Source of the DNA: Promethearchaeota archaeon
Lineage (GTDB): Archaea > Asgardarchaeota > Lokiarchaeia > Sigynarchaeales > MK-D1
Direction: 5' to 3'
Length of the DNA: 30,481 nucleotides
NCBI GenBank assembly: GCA_016839865.1
Contig: JAEOTN010000260.1
Coordinates: 1 to 30,481 of the forward strand
Part shown: positions 16,601 to 23,807 of the stretch, one piece after another
Layout: each line of letters begins with the position of its first letter
Numbering within the stretch: the first letter of the stretch is position 1
Translations under genes and position numbers: made by a program
The notes under the pieces: generated by a model
Seen by the model: only the letters and a program-made list of their open reading frames with translations
Databases searched by the model: none
What the model was told of the DNA's origin: nothing

Positions 16601-17220
16601 ACGTTGATTGCGCTTCACGATATTCCTTAGATTTCTATGAATTTGGTGAGAACTTTATGCTACCAGAAGACATTGAGAAAAACCATTTATTGGATATGAA
16701 GATTATAAAAAATCGAATTGGAAAGGCTAATCAGTATATTCACATTGATTTCACCCACCCGACTGAAAGTATAATATATGGTCCTAAAAAGTCTGCATAT
16801 AAGATTTTAAAAGAAATGGATCTGAAAATCCATTCCCAACTTGATCTACAAGATAAAATTGTTGCTGTGGATGAAAAAGACGGAGTTGAAAAAATTCTAA
16901 AAACCCATTTCACCCCAGACATTATGGGGAACTTACGTACATTTTCTCAACAAAAATTTATGTGTAAAAATATGGCTTGCGGTAAGAAATACAGGAGAAT
17001 TCCCTTATCAGGAAGATGCAATGAATGCGGTAAAGAGTTGAAGTTGACTGTCACACAAGGAGGAATTGAAAAGTATCTGCAAAGATCCCTAGAGTTAAGC
17101 AAAAAGTACAATCTTGGTTCTTACACATCCCAACGCATTCAATTGATGGATGAATACGTTAAATCTCTGACGGATAATCCTAAAATTAAACAGAAAAAAC
17201 TTACCGATTTTTACTTATAG
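13612..17220 (+). CDS. polC: DNA polymerase D large (catalytic) subunit DP2
   Basis: The 1,202-aa catalytic subunit of the archaeal replicative polymerase PolD has the double-psi beta-barrel fold related to RNA polymerase. The catalytic motif NCDGDEDG is at 945-952 with Asp947, Asp949 and Asp951. Upstream are the GPIRNAGGTIQAF segment and the SGVIAGRPVLSHPSHTGGLR segment. A multi-cysteine zinc region starts at Cys698 (CPTC...CSRC...CNNC...CSRC). A second ribbon starts at Cys1118 (C-x4-C...C-x2-C). The last nine residues, QKKLTDFYL (1194-1202), fit a PCNA-interacting PIP box. No intein interrupts the active site. Length and N-terminus fit the family, and the start has a leaderless-type TATA box. 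Confidence 0.97.
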   Translation: MTIDDSTNTQMKETNELETRIDDQTKEYLSLIQKDVTYIYSIAQSARSLGLDPELEVECPPAHDVADRVEQLIGPEGISKRIRSLKNQGMDPDEIAFKIADEIIEGKIGQFSNTEKVDRAIRVAMAIKTQGVVSAPLEGINKIIIRENPLGGPSYLSLYFSGPIRNAGGTIQAFAVLVADYVREKMNIKPFQITDAEIERMIEEVKLYDRKVNLQYPSSKEELEYTLRNLKVELNGDPTEKYEISAHRDLPRIETNIVRSGPVLVLNDGVILKSKKLAKIISNLGIKGWEWIKTVKDHAQGKEKKQKVEGETAEILTPVQKRRKILEKKIKPSDKYISGVIAGRPVLSHPSHTGGLRIRYGRSRNTGLAACGLNPNTMYACNEFLAVGTQIKIERPGKAASVLPVTSIEGPVCLLENGDVEQFNDPKALQQATKENKITSILFLGDILFGYGEFSENNHKIFPSGYVEEWWALELEKALQDHKTKTSNSFSANNLNEWVNNPFEKKPTGSQAIELSKLFGIPLHPSYTSHFGNINGYELLQIRREILEYYDNLSIDLKKEINLKIPATTSCKDLLYKSFTPHKNKSTHLELDQDLSLVFIELLGLFKELTPSDIQKIEENSNENTALEIFPYLCEILVRDKCKYYMGARMGRPEKAAFKKLNHSIQVLFPLGHGKGRNLEKAKRANSSSSVEIVMRQCPTCGPKYNEVTYRNQCSRCKDHTVVVKYCNNCEIYEDAKQSVCSRCHGRLIDYRKRNVSLKHIFDNVPPKMVNLLNTDINGVEGLTSQFKVPELIEKGILRARNNVWVYNDGTIRFDAIDVPLTHFTPLEIKTSVKKLHEMGYTEDYKGDPLEREDQVCELKCQDFVAPDHSGDYFVQVAKFVDDELEYLYNLPRFYNCENRQDLIGHYFAGLSPHTSAAIVGRLIGYVPTQALFAHPYWHAVKRRNCDGDEDGIMILLDLLINFSKFYLSSKIGGKMDAPLVLTVTLSPEEVDSEAWNVDCASRYSLDFYEFGENFMLPEDIEKNHLLDMKIIKNRIGKANQYIHIDFTHPTESIIYGPKKSAYKILKEMDLKIHSQLDLQDKIVAVDEKDGVEKILKTHFTPDIMGNLRTFSQQKFMCKNMACGKKYRRIPLSGRCNECGKELKLTVTQGGIEKYLQRSLELSKKYNLGSYTSQRIQLMDEYVKSLTDNPKIKQKKLTDFYL

Positions 17221-17260
17221 TAACAATCCATACTTATTTACGAGTTTAAAAGTCATCCAT

Positions 17261-18268
17261 ATGATAATGGTTGATACTAAGAAACTTTCAGAATTATTAG
17301 ATTGGTATTTTAAATCAGTGGAATCTCTCGTATCTGTCGTAGTTGCCGATCGAGATGGATTATTATTAGCTGCAAAGGATAAATCAGGAGCAATAGAACT
17401 AGAGAGTGAAAAAGTGGGGGGGTTAAGTGCTCTAGTGGAACCAACTCTGAAACGAATTGCGAAGGAATTTAAATCTAGTGGATTCGGGGCAGGAACATTT
17501 GATACAGAAGAATATCGCATGATTTTCATAGAATCTGGTGATTTAGCAGTATTAGTAACAATTATTGATTTATATGCTTCCTTGGATGATGTTTTCCCTT
17601 ATGCTTATATCATGGCGGAAAAAGTAGCACGGATCCTTGATGATCGGATAGTATCTCCAGTAATCCCCAACCTTGGTAAAGTCTCTAATTTGAGTCAGCA
17701 ACAGACAACCATAAATGAGCTCCATAAAATATCTCCTGAGGGAGAATTTGTTTACAAATTAATTCTTGGGGGAGATGGTGGAGTAGGAAAAACCACTCTT
17801 GTGAATACATATATTGAAGGTCAATTTCAAGCAGATTACAAACCAACAATTGGAACAAATATCATAAAGAGAGAATGTAAGCTGGAAAACATTAACACGA
17901 TAGTACGATTCACAATTTATGATCTTGCTGGACAAGGTCAATTTGCTCGTGTTCGTCAATCTTATTTAGTAAATGCAAAAGCAGGTTTTCTAGTTTTTGA
18001 TGTAACAAGGCGGGAATCTTTTGAAAATATCCAAAAATGGTACACAGAATTTGTAAAAGGAGCTGGCCAAGAGATCTGTACTATTTTGGTTGGTAACAAA
18101 ATCGATCTTGAAGACGAGAGAGTAGTAAGTACAAACGAAGGAAAAGATCTTGCAGCAAATTTAGGGCTTCCTTATTTAGAAACTTCTGCTTTAAATAAAG
18201 ATTTAGTAGACGAGGCTTTTCGTATGATCGCTTTTAAGCTGATTCAAGATAAACTGCAATTTATCTAA
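17261..18268 (+). CDS. Roadblock/LC7 domain fused to Ras-superfamily small GTPase
   Basis: This 335-aa protein has an N-terminal roadblock/LC7 domain (about 4-130: SVVVADRDGLLLAA..., then LAVLVTIID). A short linker leads to a complete Rab/Ras-like G domain (164-335): G1 GDGGVGKT (171-178), switch-I Thr in KPTIGTN, G3 DLAGQG (221-226), G4 NKID (279-282) and G5 ETSA (307-310). There is no C-terminal cysteine, so lipid attachment is unlikely. Roadblock proteins of the MglB type act on Ras-like GTPases, so the fusion may join regulator and GTPase in one chain. Such fusions are typical of Asgard archaea. A second ATG at 17267 (residue 3) is an equally possible start. Confidence 0.93.
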   Translation: MIMVDTKKLSELLDWYFKSVESLVSVVVADRDGLLLAAKDKSGAIELESEKVGGLSALVEPTLKRIAKEFKSSGFGAGTFDTEEYRMIFIESGDLAVLVTIIDLYASLDDVFPYAYIMAEKVARILDDRIVSPVIPNLGKVSNLSQQQTTINELHKISPEGEFVYKLILGGDGGVGKTTLVNTYIEGQFQADYKPTIGTNIIKRECKLENINTIVRFTIYDLAGQGQFARVRQSYLVNAKAGFLVFDVTRRESFENIQKWYTEFVKGAGQEICTILVGNKIDLEDERVVSTNEGKDLAANLGLPYLETSALNKDLVDEAFRMIAFKLIQDKLQFI

Positions 18269-18303
18269 AACATTTTACATTATTTTGAATTCACAAATAT
18301 ATA

Positions 18304-19515
18304 ATGAGTGATAAGTTTCCACAATTCCCTAAATGGCCACAATGGGATGAAGAAGATTTAGAAAATGTTAATCAAGTAATCAAGAGTGGACAATGGTGGG
18401 CTGGAGCCCCAGCACACCATAGTGGTGAAAATGTCTGGGAATTTCAAAAGGAGTACGCTCAATTCTGTGAGAGTAAATTTGCATTTGCAGTGACTAATGG
18501 AACTCATGCATTGGAAATTGCTTTATTAGCATTAGACATAGGTCTGGGAGATGAAGTAATTCTTCCTGATATGACCTTTTATGCATCTGCTTCGAGTGTG
18601 ATTCTAACAAATGCAGTGCCAATCTTTGCTGAAATATCACCTGAGACCTTTAATATTGATGAAAATAAGATTGAGAGACTCATTACTGAACGAACGAAGG
18701 CTATTCTTGTTGTTCACTTGGGAGGAATGCCTACTCGGATGGAAAAAATCTGTGAAATTGCTAAAAAACATGATTTATCAATAGTTGAAGATTGTGCCCA
18801 TGCTCATGGTAGTCGATATCGGGGTAAACGTCTTGGAAATTGGGGAGATATTGGAACTTTTAGTTTCCAATCATCAAAAGTCTTGACTTCAGGAGAGGGA
18901 GGAGCAATCATTACAAATACTGATTCTTTAGCAAAAAAAATTTACAGTATTTTAGACTGTGGAAGAAGAGCAGATCGCGGATGTTACGATCATTTTCGGT
19001 ATGGATCGAATTATCGATTGTCTGAGATAAGTGCGGCGTTGTTACGAGCACAATTAAAAAAATTCCCATCTCAACATGCTTTGCGAAATAAAAATGCAAT
19101 ATATTTAACTGAGAAACTGAATCAAATTGAGGGAATCATGTGTCAGAAGCGTGTAGACGGTGTTCAGGAATGTGCTAATTATGTATTTCCCTTTTCTTTT
19201 GATCCATTGAAATTTGGAGAAATTACAAAACAAAATTTTTATAATTACTTAAATAAGCATGGAGTCCCGACGGATGATACTTATCCGCCTCTTCATGGGC
19301 TAGATTGCTTCAAAAACATAAATCTACGAAAAGGAATAGACTATACTAATGCAAATTGGGGAGGAGCCAAATCTAATGATGAAAATTTCCCAATTACCTC
19401 TGATATCTCTAGAAGACTGGTAGAATTACCTCAAGAGTTATTGCTTGGGAACATAGAACAAATGGATTATATTGCAAAGATAGTCGAAAAATTACATTTG
19501 TCTATTATTTCTTAG
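18304..19515 (+). CDS. DegT/DnrJ/EryC1/StrS-family PLP aminotransferase
   Basis: The 403-aa protein matches the sugar or cyclitol aminotransferase family. It has GTHALEIALLALDIGLGDEV (cofactor phosphate region), the PLP-contacting Asp163 in VEDCAHAHGS, and FSFQSSKVLTSGEGG, where Lys192 should form the Schiff base. The usual residues there are FSFH-x2-K, so Gln replaces His. The family transfers an amino group from glutamate or glutamine to keto-sugars or cyclitols used in cell-surface glycans or secondary metabolites. HHSGENVWEF and the later WGG segment fit the branch of AHBA-synthase or inosamine aminotransferases, judged by eye. No other sugar gene is adjacent. Its end overlaps the convergent gene by 11 nt. 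Confidence 0.9.
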   Translation: MSDKFPQFPKWPQWDEEDLENVNQVIKSGQWWAGAPAHHSGENVWEFQKEYAQFCESKFAFAVTNGTHALEIALLALDIGLGDEVILPDMTFYASASSVILTNAVPIFAEISPETFNIDENKIERLITERTKAILVVHLGGMPTRMEKICEIAKKHDLSIVEDCAHAHGSRYRGKRLGNWGDIGTFSFQSSKVLTSGEGGAIITNTDSLAKKIYSILDCGRRADRGCYDHFRYGSNYRLSEISAALLRAQLKKFPSQHALRNKNAIYLTEKLNQIEGIMCQKRVDGVQECANYVFPFSFDPLKFGEITKQNFYNYLNKHGVPTDDTYPPLHGLDCFKNINLRKGIDYTNANWGGAKSNDENFPITSDISRRLVELPQELLLGNIEQMDYIAKIVEKLHLSIIS

Positions 19516-19861
19516 TAATTTTTAATTGTCCTCCGCATTTTGGACATGTTAGGTCTTTCTCTGTCGGAGTGAATGTTTTTGGTCTTTTCATCATTTTTTC
19601 GTATTTCTTGCATTTTGAACACTTATATTTTTTAGTAATGAACGAAAAGCTCGCAGGTTTTGTGCTTATTAAATCTTGTTTACTAGGAGTGATCTGTTGA
19701 ACGATTGGTTTTGAGGTATCCGAGGTCAATTGTGGTGGAGGTTGTTTCTTTTTTTCTCCTGTTTTCTTTTTTGAAGTTTTCTTTTCAGTGGTTTTTTTGC
19801 GAGAAGATTTTTTCTTTGGTTTTTTCTCAGGTTCCGTTCCCATGAATCTGTCTAATCCCAT
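19505..19861 (-). CDS. Small Lys-rich protein with C-terminal zinc ribbon, unknown
   Basis: I do not recognise this 118-aa protein. Residues 12-40 are extremely basic, with repeated KKK/KKT units resembling a nucleic-acid-binding tail. A Pro/Gln/Ser/Thr linker follows (41-75), then a zinc ribbon KYKCSKC (78-84) and CPKCGG (106-111). The combination suggests a DNA- or RNA-associated protein, but no specific role can be read. It starts with ATG 19859-19861 and lies 93 nt downstream of the AdoMet synthetase gene on the same strand. The basic tail is encoded by an A-rich stretch, so some length variation between strains is likely. Confidence 0.75.
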   Translation of the reverse strand: MGLDRFMGTEPEKKPKKKSSRKKTTEKKTSKKKTGEKKKQPPPQLTSDTSKPIVQQITPSKQDLISTKPASFSFITKKYKCSKCKKYEKMMKRPKTFTPTEKDLTCPKCGGQLKITKK

Positions 19862-19954
19862 TTACTCGACACCATTGTAAAAAGAGTATTATTTAGTATG
19901 ATTAGAAGGGGATAATTAAAAAATCATTATGTGGATGGAAAAAAAAGGTATAAA

Positions 19955-21178
19955 TCACCAGATTTGGTGATGTCCATCAATAATTTGATTCCGAATTCCT
20001 AAGTAGTCATCTAAGTATTCTTGAGCGGTATCAATGGACAAACGTTCTAATGAACTGAAGTTTACATTATCTGCAGGAATAATCTCAATATCTCCTAACC
20101 AGGGTTTATTTATTGGATGTCCTATCTGGCTTTGCAATCGTACATATACCTCAATCGCATCTCCGCCTGCTCTTTTGAATATTTCTTTCGAAATCAATTG
20201 AGCCATTATTGAGTAGATCTTACCTACGTGATTAATAGGATTTTTCCCTGCAGCTGCCTCCAGAGATTGAGGACGACTATGAGTTGGAGTAATCAATCCA
20301 CTTGTACGATTACCTCGTCCAACTATACCATCGTCTCCATTTTCGGCACTGGTTCCAGTAATTGTCAAAAACATTACTCCTCTATCTAAATCATCCCCAA
20401 CATTTACTCCAACGTTTACCTTTTTATTAGGAACTAATTTTGCAGAGAGATCTAATATAGAATTTTCGATCTTGTCAATTGCATTCTTATATTCAGATTT
20501 ATCATTAACGTATTTAGAGATAATTGCATTGCATACGGTAAGATTAACATCACTACCGATTCGGTTGGTCATTACTTTAATGTCCTCACCGGAAGCGGGA
20601 CAAAGATCTTTAAATTTGTCACTATTAAGATATAATTCGGTTTCTAACGTAAGTTTCTCTGCATCGGAATACGGAGCAAATCCAACTCCAAAGCTTGTAT
20701 CGTTTGCTAGTGGAATGGATGCATTATCACCCTCAAAAACTCCCACCAGATCAAGGGAACCTGGACGTAACGCATAATCATATTGACAATGAAGGTTTGG
20801 GTCCACTTCCCGAAATGTTTTTATTATTACATCTCGACAACTTTGAATAGAAATAGTGCCAATAGGAACCTTTCGTAATTTTTCTCCGACTACGACTTGA
20901 TCTGTTGCGCGTCCGATTGCTAAGATTTTCATTGGTTCGATAACTTCTCCGCCTCCAAATTCTGGAACGGCAACTCCCCCAATTAAAGCGAGCTTATCCA
21001 CATTATGATGCAATACTTGTCCAAACGTGTCTCTATAATATTTACTTAATCTTCTTGACATTTCTTCAGCACATTCATCGCTAACTGAATCGGGATGACC
21101 TTTTCCTTTTCGTTCAACCATTTCTGGAGTGTTGGATAGTTCTACGGGAGTTCTATTTGATTTCGAAACTTTTAACAT
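19955..21178 (-). CDS. mat: Archaeal-type S-adenosylmethionine synthetase
   Basis: The 407-aa enzyme makes AdoMet from methionine and ATP, and belongs to the archaeal MAT family rather than the bacterial/eukaryal MetK family. Characteristic segments are VERKGKGHPDSVSDECAE (21-38), a central GVGFAPYSDAEKLTLETE, and DDLDRGVMFLTITGTSAENGDDG. GRGNRTSGLITP and SLEAAAGKNPINHVGKIY follow. Length is normal for the family (about 400 aa). The ATG at 21176-21178 precedes MLKVSKSNRTP, and homology begins at once. AdoMet would feed the methyltransferase encoded nearby, but that proximity is probably coincidental. Confidence 0.97.
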   Translation of the reverse strand: MLKVSKSNRTPVELSNTPEMVERKGKGHPDSVSDECAEEMSRRLSKYYRDTFGQVLHHNVDKLALIGGVAVPEFGGGEVIEPMKILAIGRATDQVVVGEKLRKVPIGTISIQSCRDVIIKTFREVDPNLHCQYDYALRPGSLDLVGVFEGDNASIPLANDTSFGVGFAPYSDAEKLTLETELYLNSDKFKDLCPASGEDIKVMTNRIGSDVNLTVCNAIISKYVNDKSEYKNAIDKIENSILDLSAKLVPNKKVNVGVNVGDDLDRGVMFLTITGTSAENGDDGIVGRGNRTSGLITPTHSRPQSLEAAAGKNPINHVGKIYSIMAQLISKEIFKRAGGDAIEVYVRLQSQIGHPINKPWLGDIEIIPADNVNFSSLERLSIDTAQEYLDDYLGIRNQIIDGHHQIW

Positions 21179-21364
21179 GATTTCATTCCACTATACGTTA
21201 ATTTGATTAGTTAGCCATATCTCAGTTGTAATTTAAAATTTCTTAAAGAATATTTTACATTTAGTAAACTTGGGATTCTGTTTTATCCGATTACTTCAAT
21301 AATCTCTGAACTTTGGAATTTTCTTGATGTCTTTTAGAATTTTATTTTTGTCTGCACTCTTGCT

Positions 21365-21373
21365 TTTTATATA
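21365..21373 (+). promoter_or_regulatory. TATA box upstream of the 82-aa gene
   Basis: TTTTATATA is centred about 60 nt before ATG 21429, predicting a leader of about 35 nt that would carry the AGAGGGG ribosome-binding site at 21413-21419. The rest of the gap back to 21179 is AT-rich and shows nothing else clear. Confidence 0.5.
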
Positions 21374-21428
21374 ACTAAATTGCTTTTTGATTCTTACACA
21401 CACCCTTTTTTTAGAGGGGAAAACAACT

Positions 21429-21677
21429 ATGAGTTCAGCATCTTTTTATGATTGGGAAAAATCTTTACAAAGCAACCCTGCACCTCAGTTGTCAATCCCC
21501 TCATCTTCAAAAAAACGAGAAAAAATCCAAAGAAAACCCAAAGGTACTATTGACTATTTTATAAATCAAGATAATCCAGAGATCCCTAAAACTACAGCCT
21601 TGGATGATTTAACTGATATTGGAGACTTAATCTTTCGTCAAATCGTGAAAAAATGGAAGATGAGGAATTTAGAATAA
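21429..21677 (+). CDS. Small hypothetical protein, 82 aa
   Basis: An unrecognised 82-aa protein starting MSSASFYDWEKSL. It is soluble and charged, with a Ser/Pro/Lys/Arg-rich middle (about 18-40) and an acidic-to-basic helical C-terminus (TALDDLTDIGDLIFRQIVKKWK). The in-frame TTG at 21387 was not used as start, because ATG 21429 has an AGAGGGG ribosome-binding site 9 nt upstream and a TATA box at suitable distance. The promoter and ribosome-binding site are the main reasons to believe the gene is real. It lies 53 nt before the AN1/M50 gene on the same strand and may be co-transcribed with it. Confidence 0.6.
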   Translation: MSSASFYDWEKSLQSNPAPQLSIPSSSKKREKIQRKPKGTIDYFINQDNPEIPKTTALDDLTDIGDLIFRQIVKKWKMRNLE

Positions 21678-21730
21678 AAATAGTGTGTAGACATTTAAGT
21701 TAGAAATACCTATCTTTTTTTGAGTAGTTT

Positions 21731-22678
21731 ATGCCAAAATGCTATTATTGTGGTGAAGAGTTCCCGAGTTCAATCCTATGTTCTCATTGTAATCAGAATT
21801 ATTGCGCAAATCATTCAGCAACTAATCAACACGATTGTCCGTTAAAACCCATACAGAATCCTTTTGAGATTTCCCAGACTCCACCCTCTATACCATCATC
21901 CTCGTATTCTAACGAGGTAACTCCAACATCACCACCTTATTCTGATGATCTAACCCCAACTTCAATATCCTCTTCCGACTTGTATACTGATGGTTCATAT
22001 TATTGGCATCGTAAGCCAAATCAAGAAGAAGTAGTAGATAGCTTTGACCCTGATTCAGGAGTGAAGATCCCCGGAATATTATTTCCTAAGCTATCTGAAG
22101 TTATACATCTTATTATAGCGTCGGTGTTAATCCTAAGTTTATCGATTTCGGGTTTCATATCTCAAGGTTTAGGAATCATTGAAATAGTTTTTCTATCGCT
22201 CATGTATTTGGTTGCATTTCTATCTCATGAATTTGCTCATCGTCAAACCGCAGTGCATTTTGGATTACAAACTAAATTCCGGTTATTTACAATGGGAGTA
22301 ATAATGACAGCAGTCTGCATCTTTCTTCCCATAAAATTTGCCTTACCAGGAGCAGTAGTCGTTTTGGGATTAGAGAATATTAGCAGAGAAACAGGATTGA
22401 TAAAATTGGCAGGTCCATTAGCAAATTTGGTATTGGGAACACTATTGTTTATTCTTGGTATTATTCCTCTGTTTACTGATGCATGGAGGTTATTAATTCT
22501 AACTGGGGCAAACTTCAATTTCATGCTTGGCGCGTTCAATATGCTCCCATTTGGAATTTTAGATGGAGATAACATCCGAAAATGGAATCCAAGGATATGG
22601 CTATTATTTTTTTTAATACTACTTGCAATGTTAGCTCTTACCCTTGTCTTAACCACAACTAATATCTTATTTTCCTAA
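21731..22678 (+). CDS. AN1-type zinc finger fused to site-2-protease-like (M50) membrane metalloprotease
   Basis: The 315-aa protein opens with an AN1-like finger with all eight ligands: Cys4, Cys7, Cys17, Cys20, Cys25, His28, His34 and Cys36. A Ser/Pro/Thr-rich linker (45-85) leads to a membrane domain with about six hydrophobic segments. Within it, the zinc motif HEFAH (166-170) and the second M50 signature FNMLPFGILDGD (269-280, probable metal ligand Asp278) indicate an active intramembrane metalloprotease. The family cleaves membrane proteins within the bilayer. AN1 fingers in eukaryotic ZFAND proteins link to ubiquitin, proteasome and p97 factors. The finger should be cytoplasmic, perhaps recruiting substrate. 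The next gene has the same finger on a different intramembrane-protease fold. Confidence 0.9.
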   Translation: MPKCYYCGEEFPSSILCSHCNQNYCANHSATNQHDCPLKPIQNPFEISQTPPSIPSSSYSNEVTPTSPPYSDDLTPTSISSSDLYTDGSYYWHRKPNQEEVVDSFDPDSGVKIPGILFPKLSEVIHLIIASVLILSLSISGFISQGLGIIEIVFLSLMYLVAFLSHEFAHRQTAVHFGLQTKFRLFTMGVIMTAVCIFLPIKFALPGAVVVLGLENISRETGLIKLAGPLANLVLGTLLFILGIIPLFTDAWRLLILTGANFNFMLGAFNMLPFGILDGDNIRKWNPRIWLLFFLILLAMLALTLVLTTTNILFS

Positions 22679-22760
22679 GCTATCTACTTATATTCCTTAA
22701 GCCCGACACATTTGTGATTTAATTTCCATATTACCAAGGTTTTTTTTCCCTCGCTTTTTC

Positions 22761-22768
22761 TTATATAG
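22761..22768 (+). promoter_or_regulatory. TATA box for the AN1-rhomboid gene
   Basis: TTATATAG is centred about 62 nt before ATG 22827, predicting a leader of about 35 nt. GGGGGTG (22815-22821) near its end can act as ribosome-binding site. The arrangement mirrors that of the 82-aa gene. Confidence 0.5.
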
Positions 22769-22826
22769 TAAGGCTAAAAAATAATGATTATCAATTGTTC
22801 GATTATTAGTCACGGGGGTGCATTCT

Positions 22827-23807
22827 ATGGTTAGGTGCGATCATTGTGAAGATGAAGTTGATTATCTACCCTTTATATGTAGGTACTGCGGAAAATCTTA
22901 TTGTAAAAAACATCGTATCCCCGAAAACCATGAATGTTCCTTTGAATTCAAGAATGATCCATTTAAAGTAAAATCGATGAATAAAGCAAAATCTTCAAAA
23001 GTATATGCAGATTATCCAGCCGAGAGTTATCCTAAACCAAGTTCATCAAAACGTGTTCGAATTAGAGAACCTCGGATACGAAGAAACCGAACTCGCCCCC
23101 AAGTCACCACTTTGTTAGGGATGCAAGCAAAACCATATGGAACCTATGGATTAATGATTGCAAATGTGTTTTTTTTCGCAATATCTGTCATCCTATCATT
23201 TATTAATGAAAATCTTCAATCTTATCTGTATTTATCGATTTCAGATTATACGGATGGTTTTAGCTATTGGACATTTCTCACTTCAATGTTCTTATCTATA
23301 AGTCCTCTGGCTTCTGGTGCATTTAGTATATTTATTGGATTTTTATATATGTTCATCAAAATCTTCATGCTGTTCTTTATTGGACGGATGATTGAAACTC
23401 GTTGGGGGTGGAAAACCCTAATAAAAATCTATTTACTTAGTGGATTATTATCTAGTGCCGGAATCTTAATAGTGCAATTAGTGTCTAGTTTTTTTATTTC
23501 GAGCATAGCTGGGGTTCAATACTTTTCCTCTTGGGGTGCCACAATGGGTTTAATTGCTTTTATCTCCTTCTTGTTCCCTCAACAGCAGATAACCATGTTC
23601 TTATATTTCATTCCTATCCGTGTAAAAATGAAGAACTTATTATTGATTTTAATTGGAATTGCAGTATTTTATGGAGTATTTAACATTTTGGCGCAACTTA
23701 TTAACCCTTCACCAACCCGAATCTTATCATTCCCTCAGAACTTTGGAGGAATTGCGGGAATTTTAGGTGGATTGATAATTTTCCGATCAATACGACGTAA
23801 TGCCTAA
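22827..23807 (+). CDS. AN1-type zinc finger fused to rhomboid-fold protein, apparently catalytically inactive
   Basis: The 326-aa protein has an N-terminal AN1-like finger (Cys4, Cys7, Cys18, Cys21, Cys26, His29, His35, Cys37). A basic linker (about 50-92, rich in Arg) and about six membrane segments follow. FSYWTFLTSMFL (145-156) and the MIETRWGWKTL segment (188-198) fit the rhomboid L1 and TM2-TM3 pattern. The site that should be G-x-S-G reads SSWGATMGL (234-242), so Trp or another residue stands where the catalytic Ser belongs. The TM6 catalytic His position reads QNFGG (Asn305). This suggests a pseudorhomboid, like iRhom or Derlin. A GTG at 22818 is an alternative start; ATG 22827 follows a GGGGGTG site. 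AN1-rhomboid fusions are known in haloarchaea. Confidence 0.82.
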   Translation: MVRCDHCEDEVDYLPFICRYCGKSYCKKHRIPENHECSFEFKNDPFKVKSMNKAKSSKVYADYPAESYPKPSSSKRVRIREPRIRRNRTRPQVTTLLGMQAKPYGTYGLMIANVFFFAISVILSFINENLQSYLYLSISDYTDGFSYWTFLTSMFLSISPLASGAFSIFIGFLYMFIKIFMLFFIGRMIETRWGWKTLIKIYLLSGLLSSAGILIVQLVSSFFISSIAGVQYFSSWGATMGLIAFISFLFPQQQITMFLYFIPIRVKMKNLLLILIGIAVFYGVFNILAQLINPSPTRILSFPQNFGGIAGILGGLIIFRSIRRNA

